Shown: piece after piece, positions 7,554 to 17,100 of the stretch
Layout of the letters: each line of letters begins with the position of its first letter
Numbering within the stretch: position 1 is the stretch's first letter
Assembly (NCBI GenBank): GCA_963775395.1
Contig: CAVZIX010000017.1
Span: forward strand, 36,311-100,310
Source of the DNA: JAIBJN01 sp963775395
GTDB taxonomy: Bacteria; Actinomycetota; Thermoleophilia; Gaiellales; Gaiellaceae
Direction of reading: 5' to 3'
Length of the DNA stretch: 64,000 bases
Translations under genes and position numbers: made by a program
Notes under the pieces: generated by a model
Database searches by the model: none
What the model was told of the DNA's origin: nothing
What the model saw: the letters and a program-made list of their open reading frames with translations, nothing else

Positions 7554-9398
7554 CTACCGTAGCGCGGCGGCGCGCACCAGCTTGCGGGCCGCGTCCGCGA
7601 TGTGCTCGGCGTCGATGCCGGCGGCGGCGAGCAGCTCTGCGGGCTTGCCCGAGCCGGGCATCCCCGCGACTGCCAGGACCTCGACCCGCGGGCGCTCGTC
7701 GAGGCTCGCGAGCGCGGCGAGCACGGCTTCGCCGAGCCCGCCCTCGGGCCAGTGGTCCTCGACCGTCAGAATGGCCCCGGTCGCCTCTGCCGCTGCCGAC
7801 AGGCCGGCGACGTCGATCGGCTTGACGGAGTAGCAGTCCACGACCCGCGCGGAGATCCCCTCACCCGCGAGGGTCTGCGATGCAGCGAGCGCCTCGTGGA
7901 CGGTGATGCCGGCTGCCACGATCGTGAGGTCGTCCTCGTCCGTCGCCCGAACGACCCGGCTGCCGCCAATCGGGAAATCCTCGCCGGCGTCGTAGAGGAC
8001 GGGCGTCGCGCCTCGGGTCGTCCGCAGGTAGCTGATGCCCTCGCGCTCCGCCATGGCCGCGACGAGCTTCGCCGTCTGGTTGGCATCACACGGATAGAGC
8101 ACCGTGCTGCCGCCGACCGCGCGCATCATCGCCAGGTCCTCGAGCGCCATCTGGGAGGGGCCGTCCTCCCCGATCGAGACGCCGGCGTGCGACCCGCTGA
8201 TCGCGATCGTGGCGCGGCTGACGGCGGCCATGCGGATGAAGTCGTACGCACGCGTGAAGAAGGCGGCGAAGGAGGAGGCGAACGGCTTCCAGCCGCGCAC
8301 CTGCATCCCGACCGCGGCCGCGACGAGCTGCTGCTCGGCGATAAACATCTCGAAGAACCGGTCGGGGTGGGCGGCGGCGAAGATGTCGGCGTGGGTCGAG
8401 TTCGAGACCTCGCCGTCGAGGGCGACCACGCGTCCGTCCGCGGCGCCGACTGCCGTCAGCGCGTCGCCGTAGGCCTTGCGCGTCGCCACCTCTTCGCCCA
8501 GGTCGTAGCTCGGCAGCTCGAGCGCACCCGTCGGGAAGACATGGGGGTCCGCGCGCTTCGGCTTGGCGACGTCGACCGTCAGGTCGCGGACCCCGCCTAG
8601 CTCTGCGATGGCGGCTTCGGGATCGTCGAGCGCCTTGCCGTGCGCGCCCTCCTTGTCCTCAACTGCCGCGACGCCCTTGCCCTTGAGGGTCCTGGCGACG
8701 ATCACGGTGGGGCGTCCCTCGACCTCGAGGGCCTCCGCGTAGGCCTTGTCGATCGCCTCCACGTCGTGCCCGTCGATCGCGATCGCGTGGCAGCCGCAGG
8801 CCTCCGCCCGGCGCGTGTACGAGTCGAGGTCCCAGCCGTGCATCGTCTCGCCGCGCTGGCCGAGCCGGTTGACGTCGATGATGACTACGAGGTTGTCGAG
8901 CTCGCCGTAGGACGCGTGCTCGAAGGCCTCCCACATCGAGCCCTCGGCCATCTCGCTGTCGCCGCAGAGCGCCCAGACGCGGTAGGGGATCCGGTCGAGT
9001 CGCTTCCCCGCCAGGGCGACGCCGACCGCGATGGGCAGCCCTTGCCCCAGCGAGCCGGTCGCCACGTCGACCCAGGGAAGGATCGGAGTCGGGTGCCCCT
9101 CGAGCCTGCTGCCGAACTTGCGGAATGTCAGGAGCTCCTCGTCGTCGATCGCTCCGACCGCCTTGTAGATGGAGTAGAGGAGCGGCGAAGCGTGCCCCTT
9201 CGAGAAGATCAAGTGGTCGTTCGCTGAGTTCTCGGGGTCGTCGAAGTCGTAGCGGAGGTACTTGTCGATCAGGACGGCCATGAGGTCGGCGGCCGACATC
9301 GAGGACGTCGGGTGCCCCGACTTCGTCACTGCGGCGGCGCGAACCGAATCGACCCTCAGCTGCTGCCCGAGCTCGCTCCAGCGCTCCGTGTCGCTCAT
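7554..9398 (-). CDS. tkt: transketolase, TPP-dependent, resembling the short animal-type enzyme
   Basis: Transketolase transfers a two-carbon unit between ketoses and aldoses using thiamine diphosphate. Visible landmarks are SGHPTSSMSAADLMAV, HLIFSKGHASPLLYS, DVATGSLGQGLPIAVG, the TPP motif beginning CGDSEMAEGSMWEAF (Ser where GDG is usual) and ending in VNRLGQ, and the pyrimidine-domain segment GVSIGEDGPSQMALEDLAM. The 614-residue size and many of these segments resemble vertebrate TKT more than E. coli TktA. ATG 9398 (MSDTERW) or ATG 9407 (MAGMSDTE) may be the start. It is the first gene of the pentose phosphate operon and is divergent from the ABC-F gene. Confidence 0.95.
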   Translation of the reverse strand: MSDTERWSELGQQLRVDSVRAAAVTKSGHPTSSMSAADLMAVLIDKYLRYDFDDPENSANDHLIFSKGHASPLLYSIYKAVGAIDDEELLTFRKFGSRLEGHPTPILPWVDVATGSLGQGLPIAVGVALAGKRLDRIPYRVWALCGDSEMAEGSMWEAFEHASYGELDNLVVIIDVNRLGQRGETMHGWDLDSYTRRAEACGCHAIAIDGHDVEAIDKAYAEALEVEGRPTVIVARTLKGKGVAAVEDKEGAHGKALDDPEAAIAELGGVRDLTVDVAKPKRADPHVFPTGALELPSYDLGEEVATRKAYGDALTAVGAADGRVVALDGEVSNSTHADIFAAAHPDRFFEMFIAEQQLVAAAVGMQVRGWKPFASSFAAFFTRAYDFIRMAAVSRATIAISGSHAGVSIGEDGPSQMALEDLAMMRAVGGSTVLYPCDANQTAKLVAAMAEREGISYLRTTRGATPVLYDAGEDFPIGGSRVVRATDEDDLTIVAAGITVHEALAASQTLAGEGISARVVDCYSVKPIDVAGLSAAAEATGAILTVEDHWPEGGLGEAVLAALASLDERPRVEVLAVAGMPGSGKPAELLAAAGIDAEHIADAARKLVRAAALR

Positions 9399-9458
9399 GC
9401 CGGCCATCCTAACCTGAGCGTCCCCGCTTCCCGGAGGTTCACACGTGCGTGCGACCAT

Positions 9459-11339
9459 ATGGGCGTGGCGGTCGCGATCGCATCCAACCTGCGCAAGGAG
9501 TTCGCCGGCGACGTCCTCTTCGACGGCGTGTCGTTCAAGCTGGAGCGTCGGGACCGTCTGGCGCTCGCAGGGCCCAACGGCGCCGGCAAGACGACGCTCC
9601 TGCGGATGCTCACCGGCGAGACGTCGATCGAGGGCGGCGAGCTCATCCTCCACAAGGGCACGCGCGTCGCGCTACACGACCAACGCCCGCCCCTCGAGAG
9701 AGAACAGACGCTGCGCGAGTACGTGCTTTCCGGCGCCTCCGACCTGCTCGCCACCGAAGCGGAGCTGGCGCGCCTGGAGGAGGCGATGGCCGGGGGAGCG
9801 GCCGACCAGGCGACGCTCGGCGCCTACGCGCGGGCGCAGGCCCGGTTGGAGCACGCGGGCGGCTACGCGTGGCGAGACCACATGGGCGCAGTCGCGCGCG
9901 GCCTCGGCTTCCGCGAGGAGGACTTCGACCGCAGCCTGAAGACGTTCTCGGGCGGCGAGATCACGCGCGCCTCGCTCGCGCGCTCGCTCGCGGGTGATCC
10001 GGACCTGATCCTGCTCGACGAGCCGACGAACCACCTCGACGTCGCCAGCCTCGAGTGGCTCGAGCGCGAGCTCGCCTCGCTCGACGCCGCCTGCATGATC
10101 GTCGCCCACGACCGCTGGTTCCTCGAGGCGGTCACGAGTGCGACGCTCGAGCTCGAGGCCGGCCGCGCCACGTTCTTTCCGGGCCCGTGGCACGTCTGGC
10201 GGCTGGAGAAGGCCCAGCGCGCCGTCCACGCGCAGAAGACCGCCGACCGCGTCTCTGTCGACATCGCGCGCCTCGAGCGCTTCGTGGCGCGCTTCCGGTA
10301 CAAGAAGAACAAGGCCAAGCAGGCACAGGCCAAGCTGACGCAGATCGGGCGCCTGACCAAGGAGCGCAAGGAGGCCAGCGCCGAAGCCGACCTGCTCACG
10401 CGCCGCACGCGTTCCCTCGGCTTCGACTTCGGCGAGCCCAAGCGGAGCGGCCGCGATGTCCTCGTCCTCGAGGACGAGGAGGTCTCCGTTCCGGGCCGGG
10501 TGCTCCTGCGAGACGTAACCATGGCCCTCGAGCGCGGCGACCACGTCGCCCTCGTCGGCCCGAACGGCAGCGGCAAGACGACGCTCATCGAGCGGGCCGT
10601 CGCCGGTGACTTCAAGCTCGGTCACGGCGTCGAGGTCGGCTACTTCTCGCAACACGGCCTCGAGCTGGACGACCGCGGCAGCGTCCTCGATTGCGTCCAG
10701 AGGATGACCGGCCTCAACCGCCCGCAGGCGCAGACGCTGCTCGGGCGCTTCCTCTTCTCGGGCTGGGAGGCGCACATGAAGCAGGTTCGCGACCTGTCGG
10801 GAGGCGAGCGAAGACGGCTGGGGCTGGCGATCCTCGTCACCTCGGGCGCCAACCTCCTCATCCTCGACGAGCCCACGAACCATCTCGACCTCGATTCGCG
10901 CGAGACGCTCGAGGCCGCGCTCGAAGGGTTCCAGGGCACCGTGCTGCTCGTCTCGCACGACCGGGCCCTGATCGACGCCGTCGCCCACCGCACCGCGGCG
11001 ATCGAAGAGGGCACCGTGCGCGTCTACGACGGTGGCTGGGCGGACCTGGTGAAGGCGCGTGAGGAGCGCGAGGCACCGCCTCCGCCCGAGGCGCCGCGCA
11101 AGGAGGCGCGCGGGCAGCCGACCGAGAAGCCCAAGCGCTCCGGGCCCGACCCCCTGGGCGTCCTCGAGGCCGAGATCGAGCAGAAAGAGCTCGAGGTGGC
11201 CGACCTCGAGCAGAAGCTCGCCGCCGACTGGTCGGACGTCGACACGATCTCCGCGCACACCCGAGCGCGCGGGGAGCTGACGGCGCTCTTCGAGCGGTGG
11301 GAGCGCATGCTCGAGGAGGTCGCGGGACCGCACTCGTAG
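9459..11339 (+). CDS. ABC-F family ATPase (Uup/EttA-like)
   Basis: ABC-F proteins have two ATPase domains and no membrane domain; most bind the ribosome and act on stalled or poorly started translation, some giving antibiotic resistance. Domain 1 has GPNGAGKTT, FSGGEITRASLARSL and LILLDEPTNHLD; domain 2 has GPNGSGKTT, LSGGERRRLGLAIL and LLILDEPTNHLD. The linker between them is charged and rich in Lys and Arg (RYKKNKAKQAQAKL), as in the P-site tRNA interaction motif. A C-terminal acidic coiled coil of about 60 residues resembles the Uup C-terminal domain. ATG 9459 gives 626 residues (GTG 9465 is an alternative). Which subfamily it belongs to is not settled. Confidence 0.92.
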   Translation: MGVAVAIASNLRKEFAGDVLFDGVSFKLERRDRLALAGPNGAGKTTLLRMLTGETSIEGGELILHKGTRVALHDQRPPLEREQTLREYVLSGASDLLATEAELARLEEAMAGGAADQATLGAYARAQARLEHAGGYAWRDHMGAVARGLGFREEDFDRSLKTFSGGEITRASLARSLAGDPDLILLDEPTNHLDVASLEWLERELASLDAACMIVAHDRWFLEAVTSATLELEAGRATFFPGPWHVWRLEKAQRAVHAQKTADRVSVDIARLERFVARFRYKKNKAKQAQAKLTQIGRLTKERKEASAEADLLTRRTRSLGFDFGEPKRSGRDVLVLEDEEVSVPGRVLLRDVTMALERGDHVALVGPNGSGKTTLIERAVAGDFKLGHGVEVGYFSQHGLELDDRGSVLDCVQRMTGLNRPQAQTLLGRFLFSGWEAHMKQVRDLSGGERRRLGLAILVTSGANLLILDEPTNHLDLDSRETLEAALEGFQGTVLLVSHDRALIDAVAHRTAAIEEGTVRVYDGGWADLVKAREEREAPPPPEAPRKEARGQPTEKPKRSGPDPLGVLEAEIEQKELEVADLEQKLAADWSDVDTISAHTRARGELTALFERWERMLEEVAGPHS

Positions 11340-11387
11340 CGCGCTGGGTGCCTCAAGCGGGGAGGGCGGTTTGCCGACCTCTCCGGG

Positions 11388-11990
11388 ATGACCGCGAGCC
11401 GGATCCTCGTCGCCATCGCAGCCGTTGCCGCGCTCGGGTTCTACGTCGGCCCCTACCGCGACAAGCAGCAGGACGAGGAGCGACTGGCGAGGATCGCAAG
11501 CGTGATCGCCGGCCGCGACGTCGGCATCGCGTGCCCCGGCACGCTCGCCACCCTGACGGAGGTCTCGGCACACGACGGGTCGGTCGTCTTCACCCCCGAC
11601 GGGCGGCCTACCGACGAGGCCAAGCTCTCGAGCAGGACCTGCTCGCGCCTGCGCGCGCTCCTCAGCGGCGAGATCGCGGGCCTCGACTGCCTCACCTCGG
11701 GCCCCACCTGCCCGAAGGCGGTGGAGGACGCTGCCGTCGCAGTCAACGTCCTCTCGCACGAGGCCTGGCACCTCGCCGGCGAGCGCGACGAGTCGGTCGC
11801 CCAGTGCTACGCGCTCCAGTCGAACGAGGACACGGCGATCAGGCTCGGCGCGACGCCTGCCGAGGCGCGGGCGATCGCCGACTTCGTCGTGCGGCGCGTT
11901 CAGCCCGTGCTCCCGCCCGAGTACAAGACGACCGCCTGCCGCGACGGCGGGCCGCTCGACCTCGACCCGACCCGGACGGGCTGGCCCTAG
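11388..11990 (+). CDS. small exported protein with a HEXXH zinc-protease-like motif
   Basis: I do not recognise a named family. The 200-residue product starts with one hydrophobic segment (about residues 5-20), which would be a signal peptide or membrane anchor. Near residue 120 it has VLSHEAWHLAGERDESVAQ, containing HEAWH, a match to the zincin HEXXH motif, followed by an acidic DESVAQCYALQ stretch that could provide the third zinc ligand. Four further Cys (in IACPG, RTCSR, LDCLT and PTCPK) suggest disulphides outside the cell. The gene shares its last four bases with the convergent pdtaR-like gene. Metallopeptidase function is inferred from the motif alone. Confidence 0.7.
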   Translation: MTASRILVAIAAVAALGFYVGPYRDKQQDEERLARIASVIAGRDVGIACPGTLATLTEVSAHDGSVVFTPDGRPTDEAKLSSRTCSRLRALLSGEIAGLDCLTSGPTCPKAVEDAAVAVNVLSHEAWHLAGERDESVAQCYALQSNEDTAIRLGATPAEARAIADFVVRRVQPVLPPEYKTTACRDGGPLDLDPTRTGWP

Positions 11991-12619
11991 GAGGGGTTCC
12001 GGGCGTCGCCGAAGGTGGCCACCAGAGCCTCGGCCACGACCCGCATCGACTTCCCGGAGACCTGGCTCGCGCGCCGCAGCCGCGCGAAGGCGTCCTGCTC
12101 GGAGAGCCCGTCTCGTTCCATGAGCAGCCCCTTCGCCTGTTCGACGACCTTGCGCGTCGCGAGGGCCTCGGCCAGCGACTCCGCCTCCTCCCGCAGCGCG
12201 GAGAGCTCCTCGTGGCGCGCTCGCGCCGCCGCGATCGCAGGGAGCAGGTCGGTCTCGCGGAACGGCTTGACGAGGTAGCCGAACACGCCGGCCTCGACCG
12301 CGCGCGAGACGAGCTCCTGCTGGCCGTAGGCCGTGAGCATGACGATCGGGATCGGCCGGTCGGCCAGGATGCGGCGGGCCGCTTCGATCCCGTCGAGCCG
12401 CGGCATCTTCACGTCGAGGATGGCGAGATCGGGCTTCTCGCGCTCAGCCAGCGCCACCGCCTCCTCGCCGTCACGGGCCTCGGCACAGACCTCGAAGCCC
12501 GCGCGCTCGAGGATCTCCCGCAGGTCGAGGCGGATGATGGTCTCGTCTTCGGCGACCAGGATTCTCAGGTCACCGACCTCCCGCGCGCGAGCGGCGGGGC
12601 CGCGCCGACCGGCACACAT
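11987..12619 (-). CDS. pdtaR: ANTAR-domain response regulator, PdtaR-like
   Basis: The product is a receiver domain joined to an ANTAR RNA-binding domain and should act on nascent transcripts by antitermination. The receiver has the acidic pair AEDE, the phospho-acceptor Asp in LAILDVKMPRLDG, and YLVKPF. The C-terminal part (ETRKLVE-like ATRKVVEQAKGLLMERDGLS, then EQDAFARLRRAS) is the ANTAR helix bundle. The whole closely recalls Mycobacterium Rv1626. The start is uncertain: ATG 12619 and GTG 12628 have no ribosome binding site, whereas CTG at 12568 sits eight bases after GGGAGG and gives MRILVAEDE. Its cognate kinase is the next gene upstream. Confidence 0.88.
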   Translation of the reverse strand: MCAGRRGPAARAREVGDLRILVAEDETIIRLDLREILERAGFEVCAEARDGEEAVALAEREKPDLAILDVKMPRLDGIEAARRILADRPIPIVMLTAYGQQELVSRAVEAGVFGYLVKPFRETDLLPAIAAARARHEELSALREEAESLAEALATRKVVEQAKGLLMERDGLSEQDAFARLRRASQVSGKSMRVVAEALVATFGDARNPS

Positions 12620-12740
12620 CCGGCACAAAGCCGCGCGCCACCCGCGCGCCCCTGGGCGCTAGGCTCGAGCCAAGGGACGGGGAGGTGGGTCTCCCACACA
12701 CGCGCGCGTAACCCATAAGGGCGGGAGCGGGCCGGAGAGG

Positions 12741-14156
12741 TCACGCGGGGAACGCGACCTCCGCGCGCAGGCCGTGGTCGGCAACGAGGGAGAGCTCGCC
12801 GTCGAGCTCCTCCACGACGAGGGCACGCACGATCGAGAGGCCGGTTCCCTCCCGGGAGGCGGCGTCCCATGCCCCGTTGTCGGCGACCGTGAGGAGCACG
12901 CGGCCGTCGGCACGGCCCAGCTCGACGCGCACCTCGTCGCCGCCGTGCTCGAGCGCATTTCCGAGCAGCTCGGTGAAGACGAGCGCGAGCGCCGTCGCAC
13001 GGCCGCCGTGGAGGGAGACCTGCTCGACGCTCGAGCTGACCTGCTTCCCGGCGCCGAGGCCCTGGACGAGCATGGCCCGGAGGCGCTCGACGAGCTCGCC
13101 GAGGTCGACGTCGTCGTCGCGCTGCTCGGTCAGCACCTCGTGGACCGCGGCGATGGCGAGGATGCGGTTGACCGAGTCGCCGAGAGCCTTGCGCGGGTCG
13201 ATCTCGTCCGAGCTGGCAGCCTGCAACCTCAGGAGCGAGGCCACGGTCTGGAGGTTGTTCTTCACCCGGTGGTGAATCTCCTGGGCGAGCACGCCCCGCA
13301 GGACCGCGCGCCCGTGCTCGAGGGCAACGGCAGCGTGGTGGGCGATCGAAGCGAGCAGGCGCCGCTCCTCCCCCGTGAACGGCGTGTCGCGGTCGCAGAC
13401 GAGCTCGCCGACGCGGCGGCCCTTCCAGCGGAGCGGGAGCCGCACCGCGTGAGCTCCCGGGCGGCCTTCGGGCCAGGCGATCGTGCCGTCCTGAAGGACG
13501 AGCGCGGCGCCGCTCGCACCGACCGCCTCGACCGTGGTCTTGACGATCGCCTCGAGCGACTCCTCGAGGTAGAGCGACTCGGAGACCGCCTCCGAGATCG
13601 CCGCGAGCGCCTCGAGCTCGGCGACCCGCCGTTGCGCGTGGTCGTAGAGCTTCGCGTTCTCGATCGCCTGCGCGACCTGGCCCGCGATCGCCATCAGCAG
13701 GTCGATCTCCTCCTGGCTGAACTCCCGGGGCGTCTCCGTGCGCACGTTCAGCGCCCCTTCCAGCCGCTCCCGCGCGAGGATGGGAACGGCGAGGATCGAC
13801 TGGTAGTGCTCCTCGCGGAGGTTCGGGAAGCGCTTGAACCGCGGGTCGAGGTGCGCCTCGTGGGCGATCATGACCGGCGCACGCTCGGCTGCCGCTGTCC
13901 CCGTGATCCCCTCGCCCGGGCGCATCTTGGGGACGCGGGTCATGTCTTCGACCCGGGTGCCGAACGAGGCCCTGAGCACGAGCTCGTCCGCGCGCTCGTC
14001 GTAGAGGTAGACGAAGCACGCGTCCGTCTCGAGCGCCTCGGCGACCTTGCGCGCGATTTGCTCGAAGACCTCGTCGAGATCGAGGGTCGAGTTGACCGCG
14101 GCTATCGTCTCGGTCAGCAGTCGCAGGTGCCGCGCAGATCTGTCCACGAACGACAT
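12741..14156 (-). CDS. pdtaS: two-GAF sensor histidine kinase, PdtaS-like
   Basis: This soluble kinase would phosphorylate the adjacent ANTAR regulator. Two GAF domains occupy about residues 10-165 and 175-285. They are followed by a HisKA_2 dimerisation domain whose EIHHRVKNNLQTVASLLRLQ contains the likely phospho-His at residue 296, and an HATPase domain with TELLGNALEHGG and the glycine box EGTGLSIV. No transmembrane segment is seen. In M. tuberculosis pdtaS and pdtaR are unlinked; here they lie 112 to 170 bases apart on the same strand. What the GAF domains bind cannot be read from the sequence. Confidence 0.9.
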   Translation of the reverse strand: MSFVDRSARHLRLLTETIAAVNSTLDLDEVFEQIARKVAEALETDACFVYLYDERADELVLRASFGTRVEDMTRVPKMRPGEGITGTAAAERAPVMIAHEAHLDPRFKRFPNLREEHYQSILAVPILARERLEGALNVRTETPREFSQEEIDLLMAIAGQVAQAIENAKLYDHAQRRVAELEALAAISEAVSESLYLEESLEAIVKTTVEAVGASGAALVLQDGTIAWPEGRPGAHAVRLPLRWKGRRVGELVCDRDTPFTGEERRLLASIAHHAAVALEHGRAVLRGVLAQEIHHRVKNNLQTVASLLRLQAASSDEIDPRKALGDSVNRILAIAAVHEVLTEQRDDDVDLGELVERLRAMLVQGLGAGKQVSSSVEQVSLHGGRATALALVFTELLGNALEHGGDEVRVELGRADGRVLLTVADNGAWDAASREGTGLSIVRALVVEELDGELSLVADHGLRAEVAFPA

Positions 14157-14191
14157 TCAAGCAAGGGTTTGGCCGCACCGATAAGGAGTTC

Positions 14192-17100
14192 GTGACCCCC
14201 TCGGCCTCGACGTCGGCGAGACCGCCACGTCTCGTCCTGCGCTTTGCGGTCTACAGCGCGATCGCGCTCGCGCTTGCCTGGGTCGTCATCTTCTGGGTCG
14301 TGCGCCGCGAAGCCGAGGATCGCGCGCAGCACCAGGTCGAGATTCGCACGAGCGAAGTGGCGGCGCGGGTCGCGCCGGACCTCGTCGCCTCGGACTTCGA
14401 CGGCCCGGTCAGCACCGAGCGCCGGAAGGAGATCGACGCCGCCGTCGCGCCCGAGCTCGTAGGGACGCTCCTGCGCTTCAAGCTCGTCAACGCCGATGGC
14501 GTGGTCACCTACTCGACCGACCCCGAGATCATCGGCGGGCGCAGCGACTCGACGACCGCTCTCGAGAGCGCGCTTGCCGGGGAGCCGACCCAGCAGGTCA
14601 CGACCCTGAATGCGGAGGGCGGCTCTGGCGAGAACGTGAAGGCCGTCGAGTCGTACGTCCCCCTCACCCTCGACGGGAGCAGCGATCCGGCCGGAGTCTT
14701 CGAGGCCTACGTCGCCTACGACCCGGTCGCGGCCGACGTGCGCGAGACGGTCACCCCGATCGCCATCGCGCTCGCCCTCGCCCTCTTCCTGCTCTACGCC
14801 GCGCTCTTCCCGATCCTCAGGCAAGTCACGCGGGCGCTCGACAACCGGCACCGGCGGCTCGAGGAGCACGCATCGGCGCTCACAGAGGCCCTGGACGAGC
14901 GGCGGCGCGCCGAGGTCCGCCTGACCCGGGCCGAGCGCAACTACCGCAGCCTGGTCGAGCAGCTCCCACTCGTCATGTACATCACCCGGCTCGACGAGAC
15001 GAGCTCCTGCATCTACATGAGCCCGCAGATCGAGGAGCTGACCGGCTACACGGCCCTCGAGTGCATGAGCGATCCCGCCTTCATCGGGAAGATGCTCCAC
15101 CCCGAGGACAGGGAGAGGACACTCGAGGAGCGCCGCCGCGCGGCCGGGACCGGCGAGTCGTTCGCGACCAAGTACCGCATCGTCGGCAAGGACAAGCGGG
15201 AGGTCTGGGTCCACGACGAGGTCACGATCGCGAAGGACGAGTCGGGCCGCCCGATCCACGCGCAAGGGTTCGTGGTCGACGTCACACCGCAGGTAATCGC
15301 GCGGCACCAGCTCGAAGGCCGACATGCCGAGCTCGAGGCGCTCCACGAGACCGCGCTCGCCCTCATCGACGAGCTCGACGTCCAGAAGCTCCTGGAGCGG
15401 ATCGCCGGGCAGGCCGGAGAGCTCATCGGAACCAACAACAGCTACGTCTATCTCCGCGACGGCGACGAGCTCCGCGTCGCCGTGGGCACCGGCGTCTTCG
15501 CCGGCAATGTCGGCCATCGCCTGGTGAAGGGCGAAGGGCTCGCCGGGCGCGTCTGGGAGACGGGCGAGCCGCTCACCGTCGAGGACTACCAGTCCTGGGA
15601 CGGCCGCAAGTCCATATATGAAGGGATGGCCATCCACGGCGTCGCCGGCGTGCCGCTGCGCTCACGCACCGAGGTCGTCGGCGTGCTCGGGCTCGCCTAC
15701 GGCGAGCGCGGCCGGGGCTTCGACGCCTCCGACATCGCGCTGCTCTCGCGCTTCGCCCATCTCGCATCGCTCGCGCTCGAGAGCGCCCGTCTCTACACCT
15801 CTGCCAAGGAGGAGCTGGCCGAGCGCCACCGCGCCGAGTCCGCCGTGCGCGAGGCCGAGCTGCGCTACCGGACACTGGTCGAGCACCTGCCGCTCGTCAC
15901 CTACATCAGCCCTGTCGAGGAGACCGTCGGCAATCTCTACGTCAGCCCGCAGGTCGAGGAGCTGCTGGGGTACCCGAGCGAGGAGTGGGTGAGGAATCCG
16001 AACCTCCTCACGGAGGCCGTGCACCCGGACGACCTCGAGCGCGTCCTCGCCGAGGCAGCGCATCTGCGCGAGACAGGCGAGTCGCTGCGGTCGGAGTACC
16101 GCTACATCACCGCTGACGGCCGCACGGTGTGGGTGCTCGACGAGACGATTCTCGTCCGCAACGACGAGGGAACGCCGCTCTGGGTTCAGGGCTTCATCCT
16201 CGACATCACGGAGCGACGCACCGCCGAGGAGACGCGCGCCCGCCTGGCCGCGATCATCGAGTCGTCGAACGACGCGATCATGAGCGGCTCGCTCGACCTG
16301 TGCTTCACGAGCTGGAACGACGGCGCGCAGCGGATGTTCGGCTACACGGCCGACGAGGTGATCGGACAGCCGATCACGCTGCTCATGCCGGACGAGTACC
16401 AGGAACAGACACTCGCGCTCGTCGACGAAGTCGTCCGCGAGGCCCGGGTCGTCCAGCTCGAGACCGTTCGCCACCGCGAGGACGGCACGCAGGTTCACGT
16501 CGCGTTCACCTACTCGCCCATCCGCGATTCGGAGGGCAAGGTCGTCGGCCTGTCGGCCATCGGCCAGGACGTCACCGAGCGGAAGCGCGCCGAGGCCGCC
16601 ATCCGCGAGAGCGAGGCCAAGTTCCGCGCGTTCGTCGAGACGACCGAGGAGTGGGTCTGGGCCAGCGACGCCAACAACGTCCACACGTACTCCAACCCGG
16701 CGATCGAGCGGATCCTCGGCTTGAAGCCGGAGGAGCTCGTGGGCCGCAACTGGCTCGAGTTCGTCGTCGAGGAGGATCGCGAAGATGTGGCCGAGTCGAT
16801 CGCACAGCGCGCGGTCGAGAAGGCAGGGTGGTCCGGTCTCGTCATCCGCTGGCAGCACGCCGACGGCAGCGTCCGCCACCTGGAGAGCAACGCGGCACCG
16901 GTGCTCGACGCCGACGGGGAGGTCGTCGGCTGGCAGGGAACCGACCGCGACGTCACGCACCGCATCCAGGCCGAGCGCGACCGCGAGCGCCTGCTCGCCG
17001 CCGAGCAGGAAGCGCGCGCGTACGCCGAGGCCGCGCAGGTGGATTTGGAGGCCCAGAACGAGCGCCTCCGCGAGCTCGACCGGCTGAAGGACGAGTTCAT

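Noticed and set aside
9672..11771. Open frame of about 700 codons opposite the ABC-F gene
   Set aside because: Composition is typical for antisense of GC-rich genes; no start signal and no motif.
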